A DNA stretch of 64,000 nt from Rhynchopus sp. YZ270_cl-10 (lineage: Eukaryota; Euglenozoa; Diplonemea; Diplonemida; Diplonemidae), in assembly GCA_964035575.1 (NCBI GenBank), contig OZ037884.1, forward strand, positions 1,054,001-1,118,000. The letters are read 5' to 3'. Below are positions 9,093-19,564 of this stretch, piece after piece. The position numbers and the translations under genes are program-made. Under the pieces are notes generated by a model. The model did not search any database. It saw only the letters and a list, made by a program, of their open reading frames with translations, and was not told where the DNA came from. Every line of letters begins with the position of its first letter. Position 1 is the stretch's first letter.

Positions 9093-10832
9093 ATGAGTGT
9101 AGCATTGGACCCTGCTGTCGTGGCCCGTTTTGAGGCGTTCTACAACCATTACTGTCCTGCGGAGCTTCCCTTCCTGACGGTGGTGCTGACGAGCTACCAG
9201 GGACGCGAGGATGCTCTGATGGAGAAGCTGGTCCGCAAGCACGGCCCCTGGCCTGTCGAAGGCGTGCCCACCACCCCACCGGCCCCAGGAACCCCTGCGA
9301 CTGCCTCGGTTCCAGCACCCTCCGAGCAACGCGCTGCTTCCATCCCCCCATCCCCTGCAGGGTCTGTTCCCCCTAGCGCACGCGGGTCAGCACGGAGCAC
9401 ACCAGCTCAGGCACCGCTCTCTGTCCCTGCATCATCGAAGCCACGCTCCGTTAAGGCCACGACGCCCGCAGCAACACCACAACAGTCTGCACTTCCCACA
9501 CCCCAGCAAAGCGCAGCGCCCAGAAGTGCTCCGGGCACCCCTGCGCCAGCATCAGTGCATTCTGCGGCATCCAGCGAGCATCGTGACGTCATTTCCGAGG
9601 GTGCAAGCATTGTCCGGTCCTTTCTGGGAATGGGGTCGCGCCAAGGCAGTGCTGCCTCGGTACCTCAGTCTGCCCCGCCTGTGGTGGCAACTCCTCAACA
9701 GAGTAACATAGTGTCGCACCAACCTACCCCACAGATCTCTGCTGTTCCAAGCGTTGCACGCACTGCGAATACTGCACAGCCAAATTACATTGAAAACGTC
9801 GTTTCAGAGATTACTCAAGACGTTCCTGTGTCGGCGGATCAACAGAGGGTGGCGGAGTTGCAGGCGACACTGCGGGCGAGGGAGGAAACTCTCAACCATT
9901 TGCAGACAGAGCTATCTCGGGCGGTGGCGGCTGCAAGCAAGGTTGAGACGACGCAAGAAGGTGCGAGAATGAAGGAGGAAGTTGCCGCCATGCGCAACGC
10001 CGTACGAAGCAACGCCGATGCGATCCATGCACGCGACCGCCACATCGCCGAACTTCAAACCCGCATCACCCGGGGAGGACCCAACGGCGCCAACACCACA
10101 CGCCTCAACGACGTCCCCAAACAGACCCACGACCTCATCAAATCTGCCTACGCTACACTCAACAAACAACGCGGCATTGCCTACGAACGGGACGGCACCA
10201 TCGCAGAGCTTCAAAAGCAACTCGCCGAAGCGCAGGAAGCGATTGTCGCATCAACGCGAAAAGGGTTTCACCATGACGTCAAACTCTATCAGACGAGAAA
10301 GGTCTTGGACAGCATGAAAGAAGGCGGAAGCAGCAGGAGGAAGCGTGGTGCAGCGTCCCCTTCGCACACAGCATCGCCGCATGGTGGTGACGTTGGGAGG
10401 CTGCCTGAATGGACGCCGTCGCCGGTAAGAGGTGGTGGTGGTGGTGGTGGTGGTGGTGGTGGTGGTGGTGGTGGTGGTGGTGGTGGTGGTGGTGGTGGTG
10501 GTGGTGGTGGTGGTGGTGGTGGTGGTGGTGGTGGTGGTGGTGGTGGTGGTGGTGGTGGTGGTGGTGGTGGTGGTGGTGGTGGTGGTGGTGGTGGTGGTGG
10601 TGGTGGTGGTGGTGGTGGTGGTGGTGGTGGTGGTGGTGGTGGTGGTGGTGGTGGTGGTGGTGGTGGTGGTGCGCTCGGAACCTACGCCGTGCCGCCCATG
10701 GATGGCGCAGCGCTCTCAGGTGCGTCCCCTCCGCCGCTGGACACCTCGTCCCCGTACCCTTCCCCCTCAGCCTACACCCGCTATTGCGATCGGCAGGTTG
10801 AAAGATTGAGGACACCAGAAAGAGGTTACTGA
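9093..10832 (+). CDS. Coiled-coil protein with euglenozoan-type N-terminal motif and an 80-Gly run
   Basis: 579 residues if read without an intron. The start MSVALDPAVVARF is chosen because the earlier in-frame Met (8970) lies before a T-rich tract ending CCAG at 9035, a likely splice acceptor. Residues about 5-50 hold a helical unit with YQGREDALMEKL and RKHGPWP; I know this FY..Y.P-to-K(Y/H)GP(E)P unit from many trypanosomatid cytoskeletal and hypothetical proteins. Residues 55-245 are Pro/Ser/Ala/Thr-rich and probably disordered. Residues about 248-415 form a coiled coil (VAELQATLRAREETLNHL and further heptads). Then comes (GGT)80 at 10431-10670, followed by a Pro/Ser-rich tail. A role in the cytoskeleton or as a scaffold is plausible but not shown. 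Odd: the run follows GTAAGA at 10424, so it could instead lie in an intron. Stop TGA. Confidence 0.8.
   Translation: MSVALDPAVVARFEAFYNHYCPAELPFLTVVLTSYQGREDALMEKLVRKHGPWPVEGVPTTPPAPGTPATASVPAPSEQRAASIPPSPAGSVPPSARGSARSTPAQAPLSVPASSKPRSVKATTPAATPQQSALPTPQQSAAPRSAPGTPAPASVHSAASSEHRDVISEGASIVRSFLGMGSRQGSAASVPQSAPPVVATPQQSNIVSHQPTPQISAVPSVARTANTAQPNYIENVVSEITQDVPVSADQQRVAELQATLRAREETLNHLQTELSRAVAAASKVETTQEGARMKEEVAAMRNAVRSNADAIHARDRHIAELQTRITRGGPNGANTTRLNDVPKQTHDLIKSAYATLNKQRGIAYERDGTIAELQKQLAEAQEAIVASTRKGFHHDVKLYQTRKVLDSMKEGGSSRRKRGAASPSHTASPHGGDVGRLPEWTPSPVRGGGGGGGGGGGGGGGGGGGGGGGGGGGGGGGGGGGGGGGGGGGGGGGGGGGGGGGGGGGGGGGGGGGGGGGGGGGGGGGGALGTYAVPPMDGAALSGASPPPLDTSSPYPSPSAYTRYCDRQVERLRTPERGY
10431..10670 (+). 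repeat. (GGT)80 microsatellite
   Basis: Eighty perfect GGT units with no interruption. In the frame of the surrounding gene it reads poly-Gly; other frames read poly-Val, poly-Trp or (antisense) poly-His and are not genes. Perfection suggests very recent expansion. Confidence 0.97.
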
Positions 10833-10841
10833 TTTATAGAA

Positions 10842-10942
10842 ATGGTGCATGCATGGTGCATGGTGCATGGTGCATGGTGCATGGTGCATGGTGCATGGTG
10901 CATGGTGCATGGTGCATGGTGCATGGTGCATGGTGCATGGTG
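10842..10942 (+). repeat. Heptamer satellite, unit CATGGTG
   Basis: About 13 near-perfect CATGGTG units begin ten bases after the stop codon of the 9093 gene, so they probably lie in its 3' UTR. The period (7) equals that of the large TACTG satellites but the sequence is different. Confidence 0.95.
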
Positions 10943-10997
10943 AGACATATTCAGATTATGTCCTGTTGTATCGTTTTTTTTTCCCCCGGATGTAAAC

Positions 10998-11115
10998 GAA
11001 ATGGGGTGGTAGGACTGTGCATAGTTTTGGGGTCCACACCCGGTATATTCGGTTATTGTACTAAGGTACACCCCTTAGAGGGGTTTGTATTGTATACGTT
11101 TTGTTTTGTTTTATT
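10998..11115 (+). repeat. GGACTGCATGGTTGGGGTCC family, copy 1 (diverged)
   Basis: ACGAAATGGGGTGGTAGGAC, GGGGTCCACACCCGGTATATT, then GTACTAAGGTACACC and a T-rich tail. Five + strand copies of about 100 bp occur in the window. Confidence 0.7.
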
Positions 11116-11230
11116 GTGTTCTTTTTGTCCACCAATTTTTTTTTCTATTATTTCATTCAAACGAAGTCCAAAAAAGCTCCCATATAAAATGAAATAAAGA
11201 AAGACATTCTGCCCCCTATATTTTTTTTGT

Positions 11231-11395
11231 CACCTCATGAAATGAAGGAAATAGAAACAAAGCATTTTTGAACACACATTAACGCCTGCAGAGCCACTCC
11301 TCACTCCAAACAGGTCGAAGTGGTGCGTTTCACCACAACCTCCTCTTCCATGGGTTTTATCGTGCGATGAGTGTACAGTTTCTATTTTCCACCTC
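11231..11395 (+). repeat. 160-bp direct repeat, copy 1
   Basis: Begins TCACCTCATGAAATGAAGG and runs to about 11395. It matches 17840-17999 at about nine bases in ten. This copy lies 280 bases before the mucin-like gene, so it may be leader or promoter sequence; the second copy has no gene after it. Confidence 0.85.
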
Positions 11396-11670
11396 CTCAT
11401 CCCCAACCCCAATCACCCCTCAAAATTCCTTCAGATCAGCGAATAAAACACACACAAAAAAACACTCCTTCTTCTACTCTCAGATTTTTCCTGATCATTT
11501 TTTTTCTGTTTTTTTTTTTTTCTCTCTTCTTTTTGCCGTGTTTTCTTTCAAACCTTTGTAGATAAGGTTCTCGTGTATTCTCCCTGCCTCTCTTCTCTTT
11601 GTTTACTTCTCTTTTTCTCTTATTAAAAGGGCGGCCATAATCTGATGAAAGGAGCACCAACAACCTGTTC

Positions 11671-14600
11671 ATGAGTGCCGTACCCATTCAACGTGCAACC
11701 CCAACACAACACGGTGTGATGCTCCAACGGAAACCTTTTTCGCTTCTCTTCTCCTCCTTCCTGGTGTTGCTTGGATGTGGTTTAAGTGGTGGGACCGATC
11801 CCTGCCCGTTTTTGCTTCCCACAGAATTTGACAATATCGCGCAGTGTGCTAATGGGGATATGTGCAACCACAACTTCGATGAGACGTGCTGCAAAGTCAA
11901 GGGTGGGGTAGGGAAATGCCCTGCCAACGCTCCAGTAATGTGCAGTGATGTGAACTGCGGGGTGGCAAATGATGTCGACTGCTGTGCGGCAAACGCTGCA
12001 GGGTGTGGGGTGTACGGCGGGTTGCGGGTGTGCTCTGCGTCGAAACAGTGTGCCTTCTCTACCCCGTCTGCCGTCGCAAATTCCATCACCTGCCAGGATG
12101 GTTCAACCTGTTGTGCTATCGGGGGTGGGTGTGACTTCAACTGTTGTGCAGGTGCCGGAGGTATCGCTCAATGTCCTCCTTCTCGGCCGTACCTCTGTGC
12201 AAGTAATTGTGGTGGAGGGCCGTGTTGTCGGTCGGCAAGTACAGGGTGTTCGACGAATGGAGGGTTGATGGTGTGCAACCCAACGGATACTATGACGGAG
12301 TCGTTGACTCCGACGTTCTCGGATACCCCGTCTGCCTCGTTTTCTGCGACCCAAACAGAGTCGCTGACGCTGCCGAGCGCAACGTTGACGCCGAGTGTAA
12401 CGTTGTCGTTTACACAGAGTGTTTCCTTCACGCTGACGCTGCCTAGTGCGACAGAGTCGTTGACGTTGAGCGGGACCTTTTCAGTGACGTTGCCAACAGC
12501 GACAGAGACGTTCAGCCATTCGCTGTCGTTTTCAAAGAGTATGAGTTATTCCAAATCTGCGTCCAGAACAGTGTCGCAGACGGTGTCGCCGAGTATGAGC
12601 AGGACGCCGTCAGCGACGTACACTGTAACCGCATCGCGTACGACGTCCCCCTCAGCTACATTCTCAGAGTCGTTGAGCGAGACACTCACTGTGACGCAAA
12701 CAGGGAGCACCTCAAAAACGGATACCACTACCCCAACGTTCTCTGTCACGGAGAGTCTGACAGCAACAGAAACAGAGAGTCTGTCGACGTCGTTGTCGCC
12801 GACGATGACAATCACGCACGTCGTGACGGTCACGCCGTCTGCCACATTGACTGACACAGTGTCGTTGTCCCCTACGTTTTCAGTGACCCCTACTGAGACG
12901 GTGTCGGGGAGTCCTACGTTCTCGTTGTCGCCGAGCAGAACGTTTTCGGTGACGAAGTCTGCGTCGTTGTCGCCTACGTTGACGAATTCTCTTACCCCAA
13001 CGGTGACGTTGACGAAGGAGCCGACCCCGACAGCGACCGCATCGTTCACACCGTCCTTGACGTTCTCAACATCAGCGACAGCGTCGGTGTCAGAGAGCAC
13101 CTCGTTTACGCAGAGTGTGTCGTCCACCTTGACGGAGCCTCCTACTGCCTCAGCGACGCTGACGTTGACGGAAACGCAACCGCCGACAGCGACACGGAGT
13201 TTGACCCTCACCATGACACCACCCCCTACGGTGACGCCTAGTGGTACTATCACACTGACGCAGCCGCCGACAGAGACGGAGGTGGTGGTGCCATCGCCCA
13301 CAACGACATTCGTCCCGACATTGACAGAGCCTGTCACGATTGCTCCTTTGACGTTGCAGCCGCCTACATCGGCCCCGCCGTCGCCAGCTCCTCCGACAGA
13401 CGTCCCTCCTTCCGTTGCACCGGACACAGAGGTGCCACCAAGCGTTGCACCACCTACAGCGATACCACGCACCTTCGCTCCCAACACACCGCTTGGAGTG
13501 CTCGGAGGGAAGGTCGTCTTCGTCAATTCAACCACCTCCGCGGTGGTGCTGAATGCTACCGGGGAGGACGGTGTGGCAATGCCGTTTTTGGGAGGGACCT
13601 TAAGCTTTGATGGTGCAAAGGTGGTCGGGAAGGTGTTCTTTGCAGGGAAAGAGTGCGAAGCGGTAGGACCACGGTACGAATGCAAGGTCACCCCCGAGGA
13701 GGTGAACGGCAGTGCGTTCCACTATTTGCGGTTCACCTGGAATGGGGTGATGGACGAACGGAGTGTGCCTGCAGAGCGCTTCGACTTCAAAGCCGACAAC
13801 TACAAAGATGGGACGCTGGCTACCTCTCCGTCTGCAGCCACCACCGCGGATCTGGAGACACCCACAGACCCAACCGTTACTGTCCCAACGGTGGTCAAAG
13901 ATGATGTGACCACCCACACCATTCGGTTAAACCTCAAAAACGATGCCTTCGTTATCCCCAAGAACTCTACTCTTAGTATTGGGTCCGGGTCGGACGCGGA
14001 TCTTGTTTTTGCGCATCCAGATTTTAATGCGTCCTGGGTGCAGGCTAAAGTGATTGACGCAACTACGATTGAGTTGACCTTTACAGAGAGCCTGCCGTAT
14101 CCTCCGTTTTCGCATACAGCGTTGGATGTAGGGGTGGAGGTGAATCCACGGATTCTTGCGTCAGGAGTGGCGCCGGAGAGCATGGGGTTTAAGGTGGCGG
14201 CGCTGCCGAATGTGGTTGCGAAAGAGGAAAGTATTGCGACGACATTGGGGATCAGCACTTCGTTGAGCAGTGGGAATCCGATGACAGCGACGGCGGCGGG
14301 AAAGCTCGGGGGGATCTTTCAGTTGGTGAACTGCCCGCCTGGAGGTGAAGAGGTGGAGCTCTCCGTCATGGAGAACCCTTTACAGATGAAGATCAATGCC
14401 TCCCGCTACCCGGTCGCTGCTGGCGCCATCTATGGAAACCTTATTATGCTTGTCGCGGTGCTTGCCTTCCACTTCCTCGTCGCCGCCTGTATCCTTCAGT
14501 ATCGTAAACTCACCGGGTCAGGCGCAATCTGGTACGAAGCCATGGGAATCGCAAGGTTTCCCTCCTTTTCTGTGATTCCTTATTTAGTATTTTATGAAAA

Positions 14601-16182
14601 AATGACGGAGTCTTCCTACAAGCTTCTCTTCTACGGCAATGCGTGGGAAAAGCCCCTCGCAGTGTTGGTCCTGATGACGTACTGTTATGGCGTCCCTGCC
14701 GCGATCTACTGGCTCCTGAAGGTGCCGAACTTTCGCTGTGAGAACTACAACTACAAGCGCAACGCGGTGCTTGCGTTCTTCTGGGGGGAGCTGCTGTGGG
14801 ATTCGAAGGAGGACAATACGTACTTCCGTCGGTGGGCTCTCATATTTAAGGACTTTGTGTATAAATACCGTTTCTATTTGATAGCTGATTTGCTTCTTAT
14901 TCATATGATGGCTTTTATCCACTCTTTTCGCGCAAACAGCAAATCAATGTGTCTCATCCAGATCGGCGCAACCGAGGTGGTTGTACTGATCTACCTGGCA
15001 TGCACGATTCGGATGCTCCCTTTTATTGCACGATTCGACAATCTTATGACGATATGCGCTGCTCTTTGTCAGGCCATCGCTATTGTGCTCATCTTCATTG
15101 CCCTAGAAGAGGAAGACACTGCGGGGGCTAAGGTCAAAGCGGCAGGGGGTTTTCTTCTTGCTTCGTCTGTCTGCGTGGCGGCGATGGCGTTGGTGGATAT
15201 TACTACATGGATTTATGAGAGGTGCAGAAACGTTCAGGACACTGCGGCACGCCAGGTCGCGCAGCAGCGCCAGCAGGATATTGAGGAGGAGCGGGAGAAC
15301 CAAATGCTGCGGGCGGGGAACGACAACCACGTGGACAGCGACACCTTCTACGAACAGAGCACCCGAGAGAAGAACCTCTCCTTCTTCAAGCGGGCCCGCA
15401 AAGGGAAGCCCAGCAAGGCCAGCCCCTTCATGCTCGGCAGCAGCGCAGAAGGCTCTTCAGGAGGACTCGAAGACGACATCCTCAGCAACGCCTCCTCCCA
15501 GGAACACCAGCGTGCCCCGACACCTCTCGCATACTTCTCGATGGTAGCCCAAAACCGCCATCTCACCGGTGAGACTACCCCAATGTCCGCAAGCACGCCT
15601 ACATTGGATAAAACGTATAACGCTCCAGCATTTTCCGCGACAGTGCCTGCAGTGCCAGCAGTGCCCGCACTTTCGCAGTCAACCAGCCAAAGGAGGCCGA
15701 CCTCAAATTCGATGCACGCAGCTGCAGGGCTGACGGCAGCAGGGAGCACCTCGGTGAAGGTGCGGAGGAACCGAGGGGCGACGGTGTCGCCGCCAGCTGG
15801 GGGAGGGGTCGCGCCGATGGCGCCGATGACGCCGTTGTCGACAACGATGAAGGCACGGCGGACATCTCTTCTTGGCATGAGCTCTTCGCCAAGCAGCCGA
15901 TCTGCGTTTGGGGTCTCACCAAAAGGCCGTCAACCTAACCCCTTAGGGGCAGCCATGGCAAGCGACAGCGAAGCCAGCCCCCCTGCCGCGCCACTTACAA
16001 AGAGCAGCGAAGACGACGATGAAAGCAAGCCAGGCGACGTTCTTGCAAGCAGTACAGAAAGCCGTGGCAACACCAACAACACGGCAGGTGCCTTCAGCGA
16101 GCGCTGCGAACTCTCTCTTATCTCCTCCGGAAGGGGTGCAGGGTCCCCCAGAGGAGAGAAGATGACACGTATTGTCCGTTAA
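11671..16182 (+). CDS. Mucin-like, cysteine-rich multi-pass surface protein
   Basis: 1,503 residues, uninterrupted. A hydrophobic leader (LLFSSFLVLLGCGLSGG) starts better from Met17 (11719), which may be the true start. Residues about 45-200 are a Cys-rich ectodomain with repeated CC pairs (CCKVKGGVGKCP, CCAGAGGIAQCP, CCRSASTGCS). Residues about 205-600 are a Ser/Thr stalk of SLTxT and PSATxT repeats, a likely O-glycosylation zone. Residues about 610-905 look globular. About six membrane segments lie at residues 915-1185 (first GNLIMLVAVLAFHFLVAACI). A 320-residue Ser/Pro/Ala-rich, charged tail would be cytosolic. Similar mucin-stalk architectures are known in several protists. I recognise no catalytic motif; receptor, channel or adhesin are all possible. 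The stalk DNA is internally repetitive. Confidence 0.85.
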   Translation: MSAVPIQRATPTQHGVMLQRKPFSLLFSSFLVLLGCGLSGGTDPCPFLLPTEFDNIAQCANGDMCNHNFDETCCKVKGGVGKCPANAPVMCSDVNCGVANDVDCCAANAAGCGVYGGLRVCSASKQCAFSTPSAVANSITCQDGSTCCAIGGGCDFNCCAGAGGIAQCPPSRPYLCASNCGGGPCCRSASTGCSTNGGLMVCNPTDTMTESLTPTFSDTPSASFSATQTESLTLPSATLTPSVTLSFTQSVSFTLTLPSATESLTLSGTFSVTLPTATETFSHSLSFSKSMSYSKSASRTVSQTVSPSMSRTPSATYTVTASRTTSPSATFSESLSETLTVTQTGSTSKTDTTTPTFSVTESLTATETESLSTSLSPTMTITHVVTVTPSATLTDTVSLSPTFSVTPTETVSGSPTFSLSPSRTFSVTKSASLSPTLTNSLTPTVTLTKEPTPTATASFTPSLTFSTSATASVSESTSFTQSVSSTLTEPPTASATLTLTETQPPTATRSLTLTMTPPPTVTPSGTITLTQPPTETEVVVPSPTTTFVPTLTEPVTIAPLTLQPPTSAPPSPAPPTDVPPSVAPDTEVPPSVAPPTAIPRTFAPNTPLGVLGGKVVFVNSTTSAVVLNATGEDGVAMPFLGGTLSFDGAKVVGKVFFAGKECEAVGPRYECKVTPEEVNGSAFHYLRFTWNGVMDERSVPAERFDFKADNYKDGTLATSPSAATTADLETPTDPTVTVPTVVKDDVTTHTIRLNLKNDAFVIPKNSTLSIGSGSDADLVFAHPDFNASWVQAKVIDATTIELTFTESLPYPPFSHTALDVGVEVNPRILASGVAPESMGFKVAALPNVVAKEESIATTLGISTSLSSGNPMTATAAGKLGGIFQLVNCPPGGEEVELSVMENPLQMKINASRYPVAAGAIYGNLIMLVAVLAFHFLVAACILQYRKLTGSGAIWYEAMGIARFPSFSVIPYLVFYEKMTESSYKLLFYGNAWEKPLAVLVLMTYCYGVPAAIYWLLKVPNFRCENYNYKRNAVLAFFWGELLWDSKEDNTYFRRWALIFKDFVYKYRFYLIADLLLIHMMAFIHSFRANSKSMCLIQIGATEVVVLIYLACTIRMLPFIARFDNLMTICAALCQAIAIVLIFIALEEEDTAGAKVKAAGGFLLASSVCVAAMALVDITTWIYERCRNVQDTAARQVAQQRQQDIEEERENQMLRAGNDNHVDSDTFYEQSTREKNLSFFKRARKGKPSKASPFMLGSSAEGSSGGLEDDILSNASSQEHQRAPTPLAYFSMVAQNRHLTGETTPMSASTPTLDKTYNAPAFSATVPAVPAVPALSQSTSQRRPTSNSMHAAAGLTAAGSTSVKVRRNRGATVSPPAGGGVAPMAPMTPLSTTMKARRTSLLGMSSSPSSRSAFGVSPKGRQPNPLGAAMASDSEASPPAAPLTKSSEDDDESKPGDVLASSTESRGNTNNTAGAFSERCELSLISSGRGAGSPRGEKMTRIVR

Positions 16183-16210
16183 AAAAAAATTTTTTTTTTT
16201 CAGATGAAAC

Positions 16211-17046
16211 CAGGGTTTTTTCTAGGATTTTTTTTTTCAGATCTGGGGGGGGACGCAAAAAAACCACCCAAAAAAATTTTTTTTTCGCAGGTGCAAGCAG
16301 GGTTTCCGCTTATCTTCATGGAAAAATTTTCCAAAACCGTGAAGATATGTCCAAAAAGGGGTCTATAGTTTTCGCGCTCCGCGCAAAAAAGCCCGTTCAT
16401 TTCACGTAAATACGTGATAACGTGGGATGGTAACGAACATCAAGAACCAAACCAACCCTTTTTCTCATGTTCCACGGAACCTTCCCTCAGTACAAGAAGA
16501 AACGGCGGTCATGATATCAGAACTTTCTGGCGAAGCCACGGTACGCAACATTTCAAAAAATTGTGACCTAAAATTGAACATTTGTACAGCCAAACTATGG
16601 TAGAGGGCTGTGGTATTCCGCATAAGTTTTGAGTTGCGCCGCAGGCGCACGGTACGCTACTTTTTTATTTTTGCCCATCCCTTATTCTCACTCTTTTGTT
16701 CGGTCTGTCATGCAAAGATTGAGTGAATTGGGGGCGCGGTCTGAAACTTCACCTCGCTATATCCTCTTCACAATGATGCCAGGAAGGGGATAAGACGCGC
16801 TTCGCGTCTTATCCCCTTCCTGCCTCCCTGCCTCCCTGCCTCCCTGCCTCCCTGCCTCCCCTTTTTTTTCTGGTGCGGGTTACGTACGTTGTGTCCCAAA
16901 TGGGGGTCTGTGCGGGTGACCCCCAACCACCCCCCACATCCTTTTTTCCCAAGTCAAAATGCGTCCCCCCCCGGGGGGGGACGCGTTTCCCCCCAAAATC
17001 TGGGGGGGGACGCCGTCCCCCCCCGCTCCCCCTAGAAAAAACCCTG
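16211..17046. mobile_element. TIR element, 5-bp TSD (GAAAC)
   Basis: Ends CAGGGTTTTTTCTAGG and CCTAGAAAAAACCCTG, flanked by GAAAC on both sides, as the 5-bp TSD of 3293-3984. It holds the GCCACGGTACGCAAC and GCGCCGCAGGCGCACGGTAC blocks, a TGCCTCCC octamer run (16815-16862) and G-rich subterminal blocks. It begins 28 bases after the stop codon of the mucin-like gene. Confidence 0.85.
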
Positions 17047-17048
17047 GA

Positions 17049-17152
17049 AACGAAATGGATAGGACTGCATGGTTGGGGTGTCCACCCCCCGGTCATACCG
17101 AGGTACACTGTTCACGAGAGGGCTTTTGTATTTCAACTCTATTTTTTTTTTT
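17049..17152 (+). repeat. GGACTGCATGGTTGGGGTCC family, copy 2
   Basis: ACGAAATGGATAGGACTGC, ATGGTTGGGGTGTCCACC, GGTACACTGTTCACGAGAGG, then T-rich tail. It directly abuts the right end of the TIR element 16211-17046. Confidence 0.8.
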
Positions 17153-17721
17153 GAAATATTTGGGGTGGGGTTTTGAAAAAAGGGGGGTTTTTTTTAGTAT
17201 TTTTTTTGGGGTTTTGGTGCGTTTTGTTGTTTTGTCCTCCTACTCCACCCTGCTTTGAAGTTTCCCTCCCTAAGTAGTTCCACATAAGAAAAAAAATTGC
17301 AAGATTTTTAATGAAAGAAAACAATAAGGTGCTGAGGGGTGATGTTCCCCCCCAACGCACTGACCATTTTAACTCATAATTTGTTTTGAAATAAAAGAAG
17401 AGGGTAGGAGAGGAGGGGGGTATATTTCCCCCCCCCCCCCCCCCACGACTGCCGTTTTTTTTTTTTTCTTTTTTTCTTTTTCTTTTTTTTTGGCAGGGAA
17501 TCAGAAGGGTTTTGTTTATGATATATTTTCTCCTGCTCGTTCGTGTTTTTCTCTTTGATATTTTTGTGCTTTTATCCGCGGCTGGCTCGTACAGTAGGTC
17601 AGTCAGAGGTGTGCCTGCATCGAACGCTATGCTCTCTCTTTTTTTCTTTCTCGATTCTTCAACTTTTTCTTTATATCAGCCAACTGCAAACAAAAGGTGC
17701 GTATATTTGTTTGATTAACGT

Positions 17722-17765
17722 TAAGCACAGGAGAGGCTTAGGTTCATCTTATAATTTTTGTTTTT
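17722..17765 (+). repeat. GAGGCTTAGG-type dispersed motif
   Basis: AAGCACAGGAGAGGCTTAGG then TTCATCTTATAATTTTTG and a T tract. Same family as 36129-36178. Confidence 0.65.
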
Positions 17766-17839
17766 CATTATTTTCTTCATTTTTCTGATGACATGCGAGG
17801 CTTAGATTTACCAACTTTTTCTCCTTTTTTCTTCTTCTG

Positions 17840-17999
17840 TCACCTCATGAAATGAAGGAAATAGAAACAAAGCATTTTTGAACACACTTTGCGGTGCAGA
17901 GCCACTCCTCACTCCAAACAGGGCGAGGGGTGGTGCGTTTCACCACAACCTCCCCATGGGTTTTATCGTGTGATGAGTGTTAAGTTTCTATTTCCACCT
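17840..17999 (+). repeat. 160-bp direct repeat, copy 2
   Basis: Matches 11231-11395, including the AATAGAAACAAAGCATTTTT block and the GGTTTTATCGTG block, with a few small indels. No gene follows it within several kilobases. Confidence 0.85.
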
Positions 18000-18324
18000 T
18001 TTTCTAGGTGAACCTACTAAGCACAGAGACGAGCAGATTCATCCTGCCAACTATTCTTCCTTTCAGGTGTGTGTGCGAGATAGGTAGCAACCGATTTTAT
18101 GTTATATTTATCCCCCTCTTTGTTTGAAAGATGTGCACGAACTCACCCGGAATTTTATTTATTTTATTTCTTTCTTAGTGGCTCTTCACGAACAAAAGCA
18201 ACACATCTTGTTTTCTTTTTTACCGCACACAACCTTGCGCGTATGATTTTTGAAAGGTGGGTCATTTTTTCTTTTGCTGTATTCACATTTGTCCATCTTT
18301 TTCTGTCTTTTTTTTTGTCCTTGT

Positions 18325-18362
18325 ACTTTCTCTTCTTTGATTTGAAAGTATATGAAACTAAT
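18325..18362 (+). repeat. GAAAGT hairpin motif, copy 2
   Basis: TGTACTTTC...GAAAGTATATGAAAC with the loop TCTTCTTTGATTT, followed by a T-rich tract. Confidence 0.7.
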
Positions 18363-19012
18363 TTTTTTCTCTCTTTTTCTCGTTTCCTCCCTTCTTTCCT
18401 TCACTTCATCCCTGAATGCTTGTTTCCAGAGATTTGTGAGTTTCAGTCGCACGTCCAACTCCACTATCGCATGTTTTTGTTTTTTTGTGTTTTTTTTTTT
18501 TGGGTTAATTGTCAGTAGTCACACAACAACAACATTCCCGAAACAGTTAACAAATGCGCTGTACTAAGGTAAAATTGATGTGGCTGAAGAAACCAGCTAT
18601 TTTGCCTCTCAGCGAGGCTCTTACACTCATTAGTACAATTAAGATAGCAACGTTGTTGTGATTCTCAACTAACCCAAAAAAAAAAATCGCAAGAGAAAAC
18701 AAAAAAAAAAATTACAAAATGAAAGTGCGAGGAAATAGAGCATAAAATTAAATTCGGGATGAGGCGTTTTCATTAAAAAGGGTCTCGGATTGATAACACG
18801 TGCGCACATTGGGTATTTAGGCCCCCCCCTCCCCCACCTCGCCCCTCCCCGTTCCTATTTTCCTCAACTCATTTCAATTTCCCCAGCCGAACCATTGTGG
18901 GGGGAAGGATGGTTTTCAGCGATTGGCAAAAAAAAAAAAAATATGGTGAAGGGACTGTATGGACACTAAGCCAATCAGATTACCAAAGATCTCTTTTTTT
19001 TTATTTGTCAAG

Positions 19013-19080
19013 ATGAAGGTCGCTAGACAGGCTTAGGATCATCTTATAAATATTTTCTCCCTTTTTTTTTTATTTTTTTG
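19013..19080 (+). repeat. GAGGCTTAGG-type dispersed motif
   Basis: GACAGGCTTAGGATCATCTT then ATAAATATTTTCTCCC and a long T tract. Confidence 0.6.
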
Positions 19081-19362
19081 AAAATTTTCTTCATTTTTTC
19101 TCTTCTGCGACAACGAGTCCCTCTTTTATTGTTCAGACTGGGGTGTGGTGATGCTGGGTGTGATGTCTGTTGTGGGCTTCACCGACGCTCCGTTGGTACT
19201 ATACCAAGATTCTGCTCCACCACCCCCCAGGTCCACTTCGTGCGAAACAGAGAAGTAGTTAGAGTCTTTTGCGACAATTGGGTGCTTTGTACCACAGATC
19301 ATCCAGTTTCGTGATTGGTATATTTCTACCCAACAAAAATGCATTTTTTTTTTTTTAGACTA

Positions 19363-19458
19363 CACGGCGGGGCTGTGTAACACCACACAGCTGAGGGTGT
19401 GTACTTTCGATGATATGCGAAATGTTGTGACAGTGTCACGTTACACAGCCCCGCCGTG
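19363..19458. mobile_element. Palindromic mini-element flanked by TA
   Basis: CACGGCGGGGCTGTGTAAC is mirrored by GTTACACAGCCCCGCCGTG, with TA at both sides (19361-19362, 19459-19460). 96 bp. Outer tip resembles those of the palindromes at 558, 20973 and 32024. Confidence 0.75.
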
Positions 19459-19564
19459 TACGAGAGGTACACTATGTCGCTTTGTTTTAATTTTATTTAT
19501 TTGGGGATTTTGGGGGCAAAATCACCCCAAAAAGGACCCATAATTCAAAAGCATTTTATCGTTA

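Larger units (their letters stand above)
10943..11670. other. Intergenic between two host genes
   Basis: Holds the diverged 100-bp repeat (10998-11115), the 160-bp repeat (11231-11395) and C/T-rich DNA at 11460-11620 that may contain the splice acceptor of the mucin-like gene. No further gene. Confidence 0.65.
17153..19362. other. T-rich intergenic DNA, no gene seen
   Basis: Contains motif copies (17722, 19013), the 160-bp repeat and a hairpin motif. Frames such as 18099-18518 are Phe/Leu/Ser-rich by base composition only. Confidence 0.65.

Noticed and set aside
10279-10815. Poly-His and poly-Trp frames
   Set aside because: Other readings of the (GGT)80 microsatellite.
12546-13691. 381-codon minus-strand frame of Val/Asp/Gly repeats
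   Set aside because: Antisense shadow of the Ser/Thr stalk of the mucin-like gene, whose sense frame is longer and has a signal peptide and membrane domains.
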